This document shows, piece after piece, positions 51,276 through 59,332 of a DNA stretch of 64,000 nt. The first letter of the stretch is position 1; every line of letters starts with the position of its first letter. A model generated the notes under the pieces. That model searched no databases, was not told the DNA's origin, and worked only from the letters and a program-made list of their open reading frames with translations. The stretch is taken from NCBI GenBank assembly GCA_965200795.1, contig CBDAVB010000018.1:1-64000 (forward strand), written 5' to 3'. This stretch comes from Parashewanella sp965200795. GTDB lineage: Bacteria > Pseudomonadota > Gammaproteobacteria > Enterobacterales > Shewanellaceae. Both the position numbers and the translations under genes were made by a program.

Positions 51276-51593
51276 GCCCTTTTCGACCACAACATCTAAC
51301 ACTAATCCGCTTTTTCCTGTCGTGAGATTTAACTTATGCCCGTATTGAGTCTCTCTTGAGCCTTTGACAACAATGTCTGTATGTGCCTCAAATATAACGA
51401 CTATTTTTTCTGTTGCCGGAACTTTCTCACCGTTAAAAACCCGGCGTTGTGTCTGAGAAATCACTTTGTCTGTCATTGCAACCCAATAATCCAGCTTGGT
51501 TACCACTGCATCTGCCGCTAATCCCAGACTGATATCACCGGCTTGATTGAGCCAATCTCTGAGCGTCTTGCTTTGCCGGTTGCGCCACGGATA
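51276..51593 (-). pseudogene. IS1202/ISNCY-like transposase remnant, middle piece
   Basis: Reads YPWRNRQSKTLRDWLNQAGD, LAADAVVTKLDYWVAMTDKV, ISQTQRRVFNGEKVPATEKI, VVIFEAHTDIVVKGSRETQY, GHKLNLTTGKSGLVLDVVVE, the DDE region of ISNCY/IS1202-like transposases. Host of the IS256 copy 2 insertion. It has no N-terminus (stop codon just upstream). Confidence 0.75.
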
Positions 51594-51874
51594 TCAGCTT
51601 TCTGTAAAATTTTTCCCTGTTTTCGGAGCGGGAATAATCAATGTCTCGACCGAACCTGAGCACCAAAATTCCGAAGAAACTTATCGTCAGCTACTCACGG
51701 CATCACAAGAAAGTCACCGGATTCCCGCAGACAACATACGGGAATGTTGTTCGAATTCAGCCGCTATTCAAGATTCGTGATTACAATGACCTCAGACAGC
51801 GGAAGAGTGCGAAGCAATCAGTCCGGTTCTTTTCAATTTCCGCGTTAAAGCTTAAAAAGTCTGTTGACCGCGGT
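51594..51874. other. Gene-free stretch with a MITE-B fragment
   Basis: No supportable gene. 51656-51695 (gagcaccaaaattccgaaga and aacttatcgtcagctact) is an inverted piece of the repeat found at 55094 and 56686. The rest is unrecognised. Confidence 0.5.
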
Positions 51875-52099
51875 AAATTGCTTTAACTCATTATAATTTA
51901 TTTAAAAAGCGGGACAGTATAACTCACCCGCAGAATGAACCACTGTACGCTCATAAGCTTGCTAAAATCGCTGCCGGCTGTGTTGTAACTTTCGCGCGAA
52001 GAATAACTGCCTGCCGCAGGCCACGCCTTGCTATCAGCAAACGGAAGTTACGACAGTTTTTATGCCGGTAATTTTTTCTGGGCTTGAGAACGTATCCGG
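51875..52099. repeat. MITE-A, copy 1 (inverted relative to copy 2)
   Basis: About 225 bases similar, in inverse orientation, to 56397-56626. Shared blocks include taactgcctgccgc, gctgccggctgtgttgtaac, aagcttgctaaaatcgctgc and ccggtaattttttctg...gagaacgtatcc. No open frame. It ends about 50 bases before the first death-domain gene and may supply its promoter region. Confidence 0.8.
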
Positions 52100-52146
52100 C
52101 TGAGCGTTCAGGTTCAACGTTAACCGACTTAAGTCAAGGTGAAAAT

Positions 52147-53337
52147 ATGGCATCATCTATAACTCCGCCCGGCTCAGCCTGTTGGACTGACGTTTATTGT
52201 TATCCGCTGGTAGACGTTTCAGTTTCATATGAGAATTTAGTAACAGAAGTAACTCCGCATGTCGCGGCACACTGGCATCAGCTTGCGAGTAAACTTGGCC
52301 TTAATGAACATGAAATTGAAAATATTATGACTCATCATAACAGTAACTCATTCGGAGCCGCCAATGCGGTGTTTCGCAAATGGACAGAGCAAAAAGGAAA
52401 AAACGCTACATCTTCTGATTTATGCAGTGCCTTAGTAAATATCGGCCTTAATTCTGAGGCATCTGAAATAGAGAAAAAGTTAGTCAGCAATCCTAATTAT
52501 CTTAGCGCAGAACCTCATTCGCCCGCGGACAGCCGTTCCGCTGAATCCACAGAAACTTTAGGAGCGATGTCCAGAACAGCGCTGGAGCAGGAATATACAA
52601 ATCTACAAAATACAAATGAGGATTTATTAAATGATTTTCAGTATCTGCTTGATGCAGGACTTCAAAAGAAAAATCAAGAATTGCAGAATGCGGTACAAGA
52701 AATTAATCGAATGAAATATCTATTAAATATCAAATTTCAGGAATTGTATAAGGCGAGACAAAAAAATCAGGAACTGACATTACAATTACAGCAGTTGAAT
52801 GAGGAAATGCAACAAGTTAAAACAAGAAACAAAGCGCTCCAACATCAACTTAGTGAGCGCTCTGATCCGGCCGCAAAATCTCATTCTTCAACCCTTCCGG
52901 CCGCTGAAATCGGCAAGGTTGAACCGGGGAAGATTTCCGGCAATGCCTTTCTTGACCTGTATGAACAGGGGCTCCGGGGATTAGACAGCTTAGCAAATCA
53001 AGAGCATATCACCCTTATCAAAAGTAAAATATTCCCGTACTGGGAAGTGATAGCCGCTCACTTAGGATTTGATATGTTTGACATCTCTTCTATTGAAATC
53101 AGTAAAAAATCGGAATCGGCAGAACAAAAATTATCAGATGTCATACAAAAATGGATTCAAACAACCGGACGTGATGCACGTAATTACCGTAATCTGGCAA
53201 AAGCCGTTTATGACGCGCTAAATCAGGAGGGAGAATGTGAACTGGCAATAGAAGTCTGCTGCGAAATCATAAAGATGCCTCCGTTACCCGCGACATCACC
53301 GGCTGATTTAAACGCTGATAACAATTTGATTCAGTGA
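52147..53337 (+). CDS. Death-domain / coiled-coil / death-domain protein
   Basis: 396 residues from the ATG at 52147, preceded by aaggtgaa; an upstream in-frame ATG at 52084 lies in repeat DNA. Residues 35-112 (HVAAHWHQLASKLGLNEHEI, IENIMTHHNSNSFG, FRKWTEQKGKNATSSDLCSA, LVNIGLNSEASEIE) have the six-helix pattern of eukaryotic-type death domains (W-x2-LA-x-LGL, then I-x2-I, L-x2-W, AT-x3-L-x2-AL-x3-GL). Residues 142-237 form a Gln/Leu-rich coiled coil. Residues 284-374 are a second, more divergent death-like domain (YWEVIAAHLGFDMFDISSIE, DVIQKWIQTTGRDARNYRNL). No signal peptide or membrane segment. Its role is unknown; interference with host death-domain signalling or a bacterial immune adaptor role are both conceivable. 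A similar gene follows. Confidence 0.8.
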   Translation: MASSITPPGSACWTDVYCYPLVDVSVSYENLVTEVTPHVAAHWHQLASKLGLNEHEIENIMTHHNSNSFGAANAVFRKWTEQKGKNATSSDLCSALVNIGLNSEASEIEKKLVSNPNYLSAEPHSPADSRSAESTETLGAMSRTALEQEYTNLQNTNEDLLNDFQYLLDAGLQKKNQELQNAVQEINRMKYLLNIKFQELYKARQKNQELTLQLQQLNEEMQQVKTRNKALQHQLSERSDPAAKSHSSTLPAAEIGKVEPGKISGNAFLDLYEQGLRGLDSLANQEHITLIKSKIFPYWEVIAAHLGFDMFDISSIEISKKSESAEQKLSDVIQKWIQTTGRDARNYRNLAKAVYDALNQEGECELAIEVCCEIIKMPPLPATSPADLNADNNLIQ

Positions 53338-53708
53338 ATCCTGCGCCGAAGGGGGAATGGTTTTACGTTATCGTCACTCCGGCCATCCCCGGATTGACGA
53401 TAAACTTTGAGTCAGTCGCTCAGGCAACAAACGTTATGTTCAGCAAAAATTCAAAGAGAAACCTTACAATCAATGAGTGGTTTTTTACCGTACGAAACTG
53501 ACCAGAAATAACTTCCCGATTTATTAACGCTTAACATTGCCGATATCAAGATATCAAAAGGCATCTTAACGTCAGCCGGATACCCCGCACGAACAGAACG
53601 TCAAAACCGGCGTTCGATGCCCGGCGGTTTTGTGCTGTTCTCGGGCGTGACGGAAGAACTTATTCTGAACAGATTATGTTAACCGGTTTTTACTTAAAAG
53701 AGTTAGTC
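53338..53708. other. Intergenic region between the two death-domain genes
   Basis: About 370 bases without a gene. It contains palindromic extragenic sequence (tcactccggccatccccgga near 53375) and ends with a purine-rich leader before the second gene. I see no clear terminator or promoter. Confidence 0.5.
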
Positions 53709-55102
53709 ATGGCTACACCAATCGATCAATCGCCCCGTGGTATTCCCGCAGAATATTTTCATTCTGAAGACACTTATGACGCATCTTCAGCTACGGCCTC
53801 ATCAGGCCATACTCAAGCCTCACCATCCGTAAAAATAGAGGCTTTGCAATGCCATCATGATGTGGTTCGTCAGATCGCTACCAAATGGTTTGAGGTAGGT
53901 CTGCAGCTTCATATAGATGAAAATGAACTGCTCATGATACGACAATACAACAGTAAAAGCGGTGAAGCAGCTGCTATGGATATGCTGAGATTATGGATAA
54001 AGACAACTGATAATCCGGCGACGGCGGATGCGTTATGTCAGGCATTGTCAAAGATTCGACTTTCCGTGTTAGCCGGTCATATAAAAGACGAATTAGTACA
54101 AAATCCGCGCTACCTCAGCGAATTACCCCCGCAAGCTGAATCACATATACCGCATCCTGAAAATACAGTAACACATATTCAGAAAATTCATACGACTGAA
54201 GAGAAAATCAGAACTGAGCAGGCGAAGTGTTATGAGCCGGAACATGATATAAAAAATCCGGAACATGATATAAAAATTAAAGTCATTGAGCTTGATGCTC
54301 AGCTTCAGGAGCTTGATGTTCAGCTTCAGGAGTTTGATGCTCAGCTTCAGGAGCTTGATGCTCAGTTTCAGGAGCTTGGTACTCAGCTTCAAACGCTTAA
54401 AATTCAGCTTGGGGCGGTGCTTAAAAATCAGAATGAAAATGTTTATTCTAAAGCAAAACTTAAAGAGTTTGTGACTAAGATTGATACTGTGACTAAAACA
54501 CGGCTTGAATCGGCGCTTACCGCGCTTGACTTGAGGCTTCAGCTGGAGGTTGACGATATTAAATCAGGGTTGGTACGCTTGAAGTGTAATTTTGAAACTC
54601 AGCTTAAAGAGTCTGAAATTAAACTGTTGCAGTTAGAACTGGATTTATATGAAACAAAAAAAGAGGTCTCTGATAATAAATCTCAACTTAAAACGAAAGA
54701 CGCGAAAATATCAGGCTTAAAAACACAATTAGAACTGTTGTCGCTGACGACCGACCCGCAACCTGAATCAGACGCTTCAAATAATGAGTTTCCGCGGCTT
54801 TTAGCCGAACCGTCATCTGGAAATTCAAGACCTGAACTCGCGGATATGCTTAATCAAACTGAAGATATCCCGTCAGACTATGGAAACAAGTCGCGGCAAA
54901 AATGGGGCTGGAGCCGCGTCTGATAGAAGATATTGATTTTGCTCATAAAGGTAGAAGTTGTTTTTTTCAGCTTTGCTTCGCATGGATGCAAACCTGCGAA
55001 AATCCTACCAAACGAAAATTTGCAGAAGCCGTATTTGATGTGCTGCGCGAAAACAACGAGCCTAACGCGACTGAATTGACCTGCAGAATTATCAGTAGCT
55101 GA
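53709..55102 (+). pseudogene. Second death-domain / coiled-coil / death-domain protein, frameshifted near the C-terminus
   Basis: Start ATG at 53709 (MATPIDQSPRGIPAEYFHSE). Residues 48-134 are a death domain (DVVRQIATKWFEVGLQLHID, ENELLMIRQYNSKSGEAAAM, LRLWIKTTDNPATADALCQA). A long coiled coil spans about 155-365, including five LDAQLQE-type heptads encoded by 21-bp tandem repeats at 54296-54400. The frame stops at 54923, but another frame continues the domain as LWKQVAAKMGLEPRLIEDID, then CFAWMQTCENPTKRKFAEAV and NATELTCRIISS. A small indel around 54870-54880 thus separates a C-terminal death domain. Its stop at 55100-55102 lies in MITE-B sequence, so the native C-terminus may be lost too. 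Confidence 0.78.
54296..54400 (+). repeat. 21-bp tandem repeat coding heptads
   Basis: Five in-frame copies of gatgctcagcttcaggagctt with 1-4 changes each, coding LDAQLQE heptads. The 21-bp unit equals one coiled-coil heptad, so unit loss or gain changes rod length without a frameshift. Confidence 0.85.
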
Positions 55103-55257
55103 CGATAAGTTTCTTCAGAATTTTGGTGTTCAGATTTAGCGCGGAACAAGGCAACGGAGGACGCATAGCCTTAGCTATGAAACCGGAGTTGCAACGCTGC
55201 AATGTGCTGAGGGTGGACATCAGAAAATGTCAGAAAACTTACAATCAGGTACTTAAG
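55094..55257. repeat. MITE-B, copy 1
   Basis: Begins agtagctgacgataagtttc and ends with inverted acttacaatcaggtactta. Similar to 56686-56848, sharing gttcagatttagcgcgg-acaaggc and gtggacatca. It provides the stop codon of the second death-domain gene. Confidence 0.8.
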
Positions 55258-55275
55258 TAGCTGATTGTAAGTTTT
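55234..55275. repeat. 42-bp near-perfect palindrome
   Basis: aaaacttacaatcag, g, tacttaagta, g, ctgattgtaagtttt: 15-base arms match perfectly and the 10-base centre is itself palindromic. It is formed where a MITE-B end abuts a second inverted end. It could act as a bidirectional terminator of the death-domain and nlpI transcripts. Confidence 0.85.
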
Positions 55276-55433
55276 TCGTCACTCCGGCGAGAGCCGGATT
55301 AAGATATCTTTATGATTTAATTATAAAAACTACTGTATGGCCGGCGTAAAAACTGTCGTTTTCACAGGTCCGATCTTACACCGGTATGACAAAATCAAAA
55401 AGAATTTACAGTCAGCCACTGACATCCGGAAAT

Positions 55434-56306
55434 TCAGCGATCGTGCTTTAACGCCTTCTCAGCAAGACTCAGCTCGATACCCGCGTAGCGGTATTCCACA
55501 AAATCATGCACATTGGTTGCCAGCACTAATTTCAGATAATCCACCGCCTTTTGACTGTCACCTTCAGCCCTGGCTTTTTTCGCCATATAAAAATAGGCCT
55601 CACAAAGGCGTTGAGTGTATTCAACATTGTAACGTTCAGGGCTTAAGTTCTCCGCGGCATATTTTAACACCGCGGCATCAGAAATTTCACCCAGGTAATT
55701 ATCAACTAACACCGTACTCCATGCTTTTGGATTTAACTGCCGACGTTGTTTTTCTAAAGTATGTAACGCGTCACTGTCATTGACTTCTTTATTAACGATG
55801 TACTGCCAAAGCACCCGATAGCCGTCATGGGGATCCGCTTTGTAAAATTGCCGTAGATTTTGGCTTGCCAGCTTATACCGCTTGCCGTAATAAAGCGCGA
55901 TACCAAGATTCAGATAAGCATAATTATAATCCGGCGCTAACTCTAACACTGAATCAAAAGCTTCATAAGCGTTATCAAAATCGCCTTCCTGCGTGTAATA
56001 AATCCCTAAAAAGTTATAGGCGTCAGCCAGTCTGGGATTCACTTTTAACGCCTGTCTGAAATCATAACGCGCCAGCAGCCTTAAACCGACTTTATCATAC
56101 AGCACACCACGGTCGTAATGAAAGCGGGCACGCTGCCGCTCGGTTAACTTGACCGTGGACAGAATATCATTGAGCTTGGCGATATTAAGCTCTGTCTGAT
56201 AATTAGGCGGCACAGGCTCAAACAACAGTCTGTTTTGTGTAGACGCACAACCTGTTAACCATCCCGCGAATAAAAAAGTTAACGGCACACGCAAATTCAG
56301 TTTCAT
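55434..56306 (-). CDS. nlpI: Lipoprotein NlpI (TPR protein)
   Basis: 290 residues. Signal peptide with lipobox LTGC, Cys20 being the lipidated residue, so it is anchored in the outer membrane. TPR repeats from about residue 63: RARFHYDRGVLYDKVGLRLL, PRLADAYNFLGIYYTQEGDF, PDYNYAYLNLGIALYYGKRY, and later CEAYFYMAKKARAEGDSQKA. In E. coli NlpI recruits the protease Prc to degrade MepS and scaffolds peptidoglycan enzymes. Its place downstream of pnp on the same strand is the conserved gammaproteobacterial order (pnp-nlpI), though separated here by about 750 bases of repeats. Frame intact. Confidence 0.93.
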   Translation of the reverse strand: MKLNLRVPLTFLFAGWLTGCASTQNRLLFEPVPPNYQTELNIAKLNDILSTVKLTERQRARFHYDRGVLYDKVGLRLLARYDFRQALKVNPRLADAYNFLGIYYTQEGDFDNAYEAFDSVLELAPDYNYAYLNLGIALYYGKRYKLASQNLRQFYKADPHDGYRVLWQYIVNKEVNDSDALHTLEKQRRQLNPKAWSTVLVDNYLGEISDAAVLKYAAENLSPERYNVEYTQRLCEAYFYMAKKARAEGDSQKAVDYLKLVLATNVHDFVEYRYAGIELSLAEKALKHDR

Positions 56307-56396
56307 CTAAAAAGCCTTTGAAAATTAGAAAACTGAGCAACTATAGCAGACAAAAAAGGAGAACCGAAAGTTTCCTTTTAACCCGAAAAGCTCAGC

Positions 56397-56626
56397 GGGA
56401 TACGTTCTCAAGCGCAGAAAAAATTACCGGCATAAAAAACTGTCGTCACTCCGTTTGTTAACAGCGGGGCGCAGTCCGCGGCAGGCAGTTATTCTTATAT
56501 TTTACCCGCAAAAGTTACAATACAGCCGGCAGCGGTTTTAGCAAGCTTGTGAACATACAGGGGTTCACTCTTCGGGTGAATTATACTTGTCCTGTTTTTC
56601 AATAAATTAAAATGAGTTAAATCAAT
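56397..56626. repeat. MITE-A, copy 2
   Basis: Inverted relative to 51875-52099, with the same blocks (gttctcaagcg, aaaaaattaccggcataaaa, ggcaggcagttattctt, cagccggcagcg, agcaagcttgtgaac). The pair encloses both death-domain genes and nlpI. A short piece of one end (tacgtgctcaagcg) also occurs at 62191-62204. Confidence 0.8.
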
Positions 56627-57052
56627 TCAGGAATGTCGCGGTTCAAAATAATACCAATTAAAATTTCAACGCTTCATTTGTCATAAGTAGCTGATGATAA
56701 GTTTCTCCAGAATTTTAGTGTTCAGATTTAGCGCGGTACAAGGCGCAACGGAAGGCGCCTAGCCTCAGCTATGTAACCGAAGTTGCAACGCTGTAATGTG
56801 TTAAAGGTGGACATCAAAAAATGTTAGAAACTTATGGTCAGCTACTTACCCGCGAACTCGGGAAATAAAAATAACGACAGTTTTGTATGCCGGTCATCCG
56901 GAGACTTTTACCCGGATTAACCGAAGACGCCGGAACCGGACTCCCGCTTTCGCGGGAGTGACGATAGAATTGGTATACTTTCTTGCGCCACGTCCCTTGT
57001 AAGCGGTCAACCGAGTTTTTGATGTTTAATCAATCCGATCGATTGTTCAGAA
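56627..57052. repeat. Repeat-filled pnp-nlpI gap including MITE-B copy 2
   Basis: No gene. 56686-56848 is a second MITE-B (agtagctgatgataagtttc ... aaacttatggtcagctactt). At 56650-56670 (ataccaattaaaatttcaac) and 56965-56995 (ggtatactttc, cgccacgtccctt) are ends related to the 47872 MITE. Between them lies a hairpin ctcccgctttcgcgggag. These repeats push nlpI away from pnp. Confidence 0.75.
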
Positions 57053-59170
57053 CTACTCGGCGCTTTTTACCGCCGCCGGTTTTCCCGCCGCTTCTTTGAT
57101 CGAAAGACGAACACGGCCCTGGCGATCCACTTCCATCACCTTAACTTTAACTTCCTGACCCATATGCAGGTGGTCAGTCACGTTAGCGACACGCTCCTGA
57201 CTGATTTGTGAGATGTGTACCAGACCGTCCTTACCGGGAAGAATGTTAACGAATGCCCCGAAATCTACGATACGAATCACTTTACCGTTATAGATACGAC
57301 CCACTTCAACTTCAGCGGTCAGATCTTCGATTCTGCGAATCGCTTCGCGGGTATCATCACCGCTTGTAGCGGCGATACGAACCGTACCGTCATCATCAAG
57401 TTCAATCGTTGTGTTGGTTTCTTCGGTCAGCTGGCGAATCACCGCGCCGCCTTTACCGATAACATCACGGATTTTCTCCGGGTTAATGTTGATAGTCGTG
57501 ATGCGCGGAGCGTGATCAGAAATATCCTCACGGTGAGAACCGATCGCCGAATCCATAACATTAAGAATGTGGATACGAGCGCCCATCGCTTGTCGCAGAG
57601 CGATGTCCATGATCTCTTTCGTGATACCCTCGATCTTGATGTCCATCTGCAGCGCGGTGATACCGTCACGGGTACCGGCTACTTTAAAGTCCATATCACC
57701 TAAGTGATCTTCGTCACCCAGAATGTCAGACAGAACAACAAAATCATCACCTTCTTTAACCAGACCCATCGCGATACCCGCGACAGAGGACTTGACGGGT
57801 ACGCCCGCGTCCATAAGCGCCAGAGAAGTACCGCAAACAGAAGCCATAGAGCTTGAACCGTTTGATTCAGTGATTTCAGAGACTACACGCACTGAATACG
57901 GGAATTCGGCTTCAGTCGGCATAACGGCGTTAATACCCCGCCATGCTAACTTACCGTGGCCGATTTCACGACGCTTAGGCGAACCAACCATACCGGTTTC
58001 ACCCACGGAGTACGGCGGGAAGTTGTAGTGAAGCATAAAACGGCTGGTGGTTTCGCCCATGATGCTGTCTGTCTTCTGCGCATCGCGCTCAGTACCCAGA
58101 GTTGCGGCAACCAGTGCCTGAGTTTCACCGCGGGTGAAGATCGCACTGCCGTGAGTACGCGGGAGAACGCCGGCCTGAACGTTAAGCGCGCGAACCATAT
58201 CCGGCTCACGACCGTCAATACGGGGTTCACCGCGAATGATGCGACCACGAACCACGCTCTTTTCAAGCTTAACGAGTAATTCATCAACCTTAGCGACGTC
58301 TGCGTCTTCGTTTTGCGCAACGATTTTTTCAACAGCGGCCGCTTTCACCGCGGCGACAGCATCACGACGCTCGTGCTTAGCGGTAACTTTGTACGCTTCG
58401 CCCATGTCTTCTTCACAAAGCTCTTTAACTTTCGCCGCTAAATTTTCATCCTGAGCCGGCGCTTCCCAGTCCCACTCAGGCTTAGCGACCATAGCTTTAA
58501 ATTCATTGATCGCGTCAACAACAACTTGCTGCTGATCATGACCATAAACAACCGCGCCAAGCATCACTTCCTCAGGTAATGCCTGCGCTTCAGACTCAAC
58601 CATCAGTACAGCGGACTGAGTACCGGCTACGACAAGATCTAACTGGCTGCCGTCTTTCTGATCTATGTTCGGGTTAAGCACATACTCACCCTTAGCGTAA
58701 CCGACACGAGCGGCGCCCAGAGGGCCGTTAAACGGAATACCTGAGATAGAAAGCGCGGCGGAAGTACCGATCATCGAGATGATGTCCGGCTCGATGTTAG
58801 GATCGACGGAAACCACTGTAATGATCACTTGTATTTCGTTTGTGAAACCGTCCGGGAATAACGGACGGATCGGACGATCGATTAAGCGAGCAATTAGAGT
58901 TTCTTCCTCAGAAGGACGACCTTCACGCTTAAAGAATCCTCCCGGAATTTTACCGGCCGCATATGCCTTTTCCTGATAGTTAACAGTCAACGGGAAGAAG
59001 TCACGACTGGGATCCGCTTCTTTTTTACCGACAACCGTAACCAGTACCGTTGTGTCGCCCATGGATGCTAATACCGCCGCGTCAGCTTGACGTGCAATTA
59101 CCCCGGTTTCCAGAGTAACGGTATGCTGACCGTATTCAAAACTCTTTACAATTGGATTCACTAGACCCAT
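57053..59170 (-). CDS. pnp: Polyribonucleotide nucleotidyltransferase (PNPase)
   Basis: 705 residues. 3'-5' phosphorolytic exoribonuclease of the RNA degradosome. Start MGLVNPIVKSFEYGQHTVTL. Two RNase PH-like domains: first about 12-230 (FFKREGRPSEEETLIARLID, RPIRPLF), then a helical linker, second about 310-540 (RPIDGREPD-like IDGREPDMVRALNVQAGVLP, GSAIFTRGETQALVAATLGT, ILGDEDHLGDMDFKVAGTRD). KH domain about 550-610 (INPEKIRDVIGKGGAVIRQL) and S1 domain about 620-690 (YNGKVIRIVDFGAFVNILPG, GLVHISQISQERV). Complete and normal length. Normally just downstream of rpsO; here a GGDEF-EAL gene lies between them on the opposite strand. Confidence 0.97.
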   Translation of the reverse strand: MGLVNPIVKSFEYGQHTVTLETGVIARQADAAVLASMGDTTVLVTVVGKKEADPSRDFFPLTVNYQEKAYAAGKIPGGFFKREGRPSEEETLIARLIDRPIRPLFPDGFTNEIQVIITVVSVDPNIEPDIISMIGTSAALSISGIPFNGPLGAARVGYAKGEYVLNPNIDQKDGSQLDLVVAGTQSAVLMVESEAQALPEEVMLGAVVYGHDQQQVVVDAINEFKAMVAKPEWDWEAPAQDENLAAKVKELCEEDMGEAYKVTAKHERRDAVAAVKAAAVEKIVAQNEDADVAKVDELLVKLEKSVVRGRIIRGEPRIDGREPDMVRALNVQAGVLPRTHGSAIFTRGETQALVAATLGTERDAQKTDSIMGETTSRFMLHYNFPPYSVGETGMVGSPKRREIGHGKLAWRGINAVMPTEAEFPYSVRVVSEITESNGSSSMASVCGTSLALMDAGVPVKSSVAGIAMGLVKEGDDFVVLSDILGDEDHLGDMDFKVAGTRDGITALQMDIKIEGITKEIMDIALRQAMGARIHILNVMDSAIGSHREDISDHAPRITTININPEKIRDVIGKGGAVIRQLTEETNTTIELDDDGTVRIAATSGDDTREAIRRIEDLTAEVEVGRIYNGKVIRIVDFGAFVNILPGKDGLVHISQISQERVANVTDHLHMGQEVKVKVMEVDRQGRVRLSIKEAAGKPAAVKSAE

Positions 59171-59332
59171 TCCTTAATATTTACCTTAATTTTTCGCCTT
59201 AATTATACTTTAAATACCGTACAGGAATAAAGCGCCTATACTGATCTATTACCGATATCACGAATATTTAATGATAATTACCCTAACCAACTGTTAACTC
59301 TTTAAAATTTTCAGAAAAAAAGAGCTTCATGG
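59171..59332. promoter_or_regulatory. Divergent promoter region of pnp and the GGDEF-EAL gene
   Basis: An AT-rich 162-base gap between divergently oriented starts, with several TATA-like boxes (for example ttatactt on the plus strand near 59202). It must hold both promoters unless pnp is still read from upstream of rpsO. I cannot assign -35/-10 pairs with confidence. Confidence 0.4.

Noticed and set aside
51547..51886. Overlapping plus-strand open frames of 77 and 81 codons
   Set aside because: They run through an IS1202-like relic and a MITE-B fragment and have no recognisable domain.
54296..54400. Regular short repeats as a CRISPR array
   Set aside because: The repeats are contiguous with no spacers, and encode coiled-coil heptads.
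54141..54474. Repetitive open frames overlapping the heptad repeat on both strands
   Set aside because: Shadows of the 21-bp tandem repeat in the death-domain gene.
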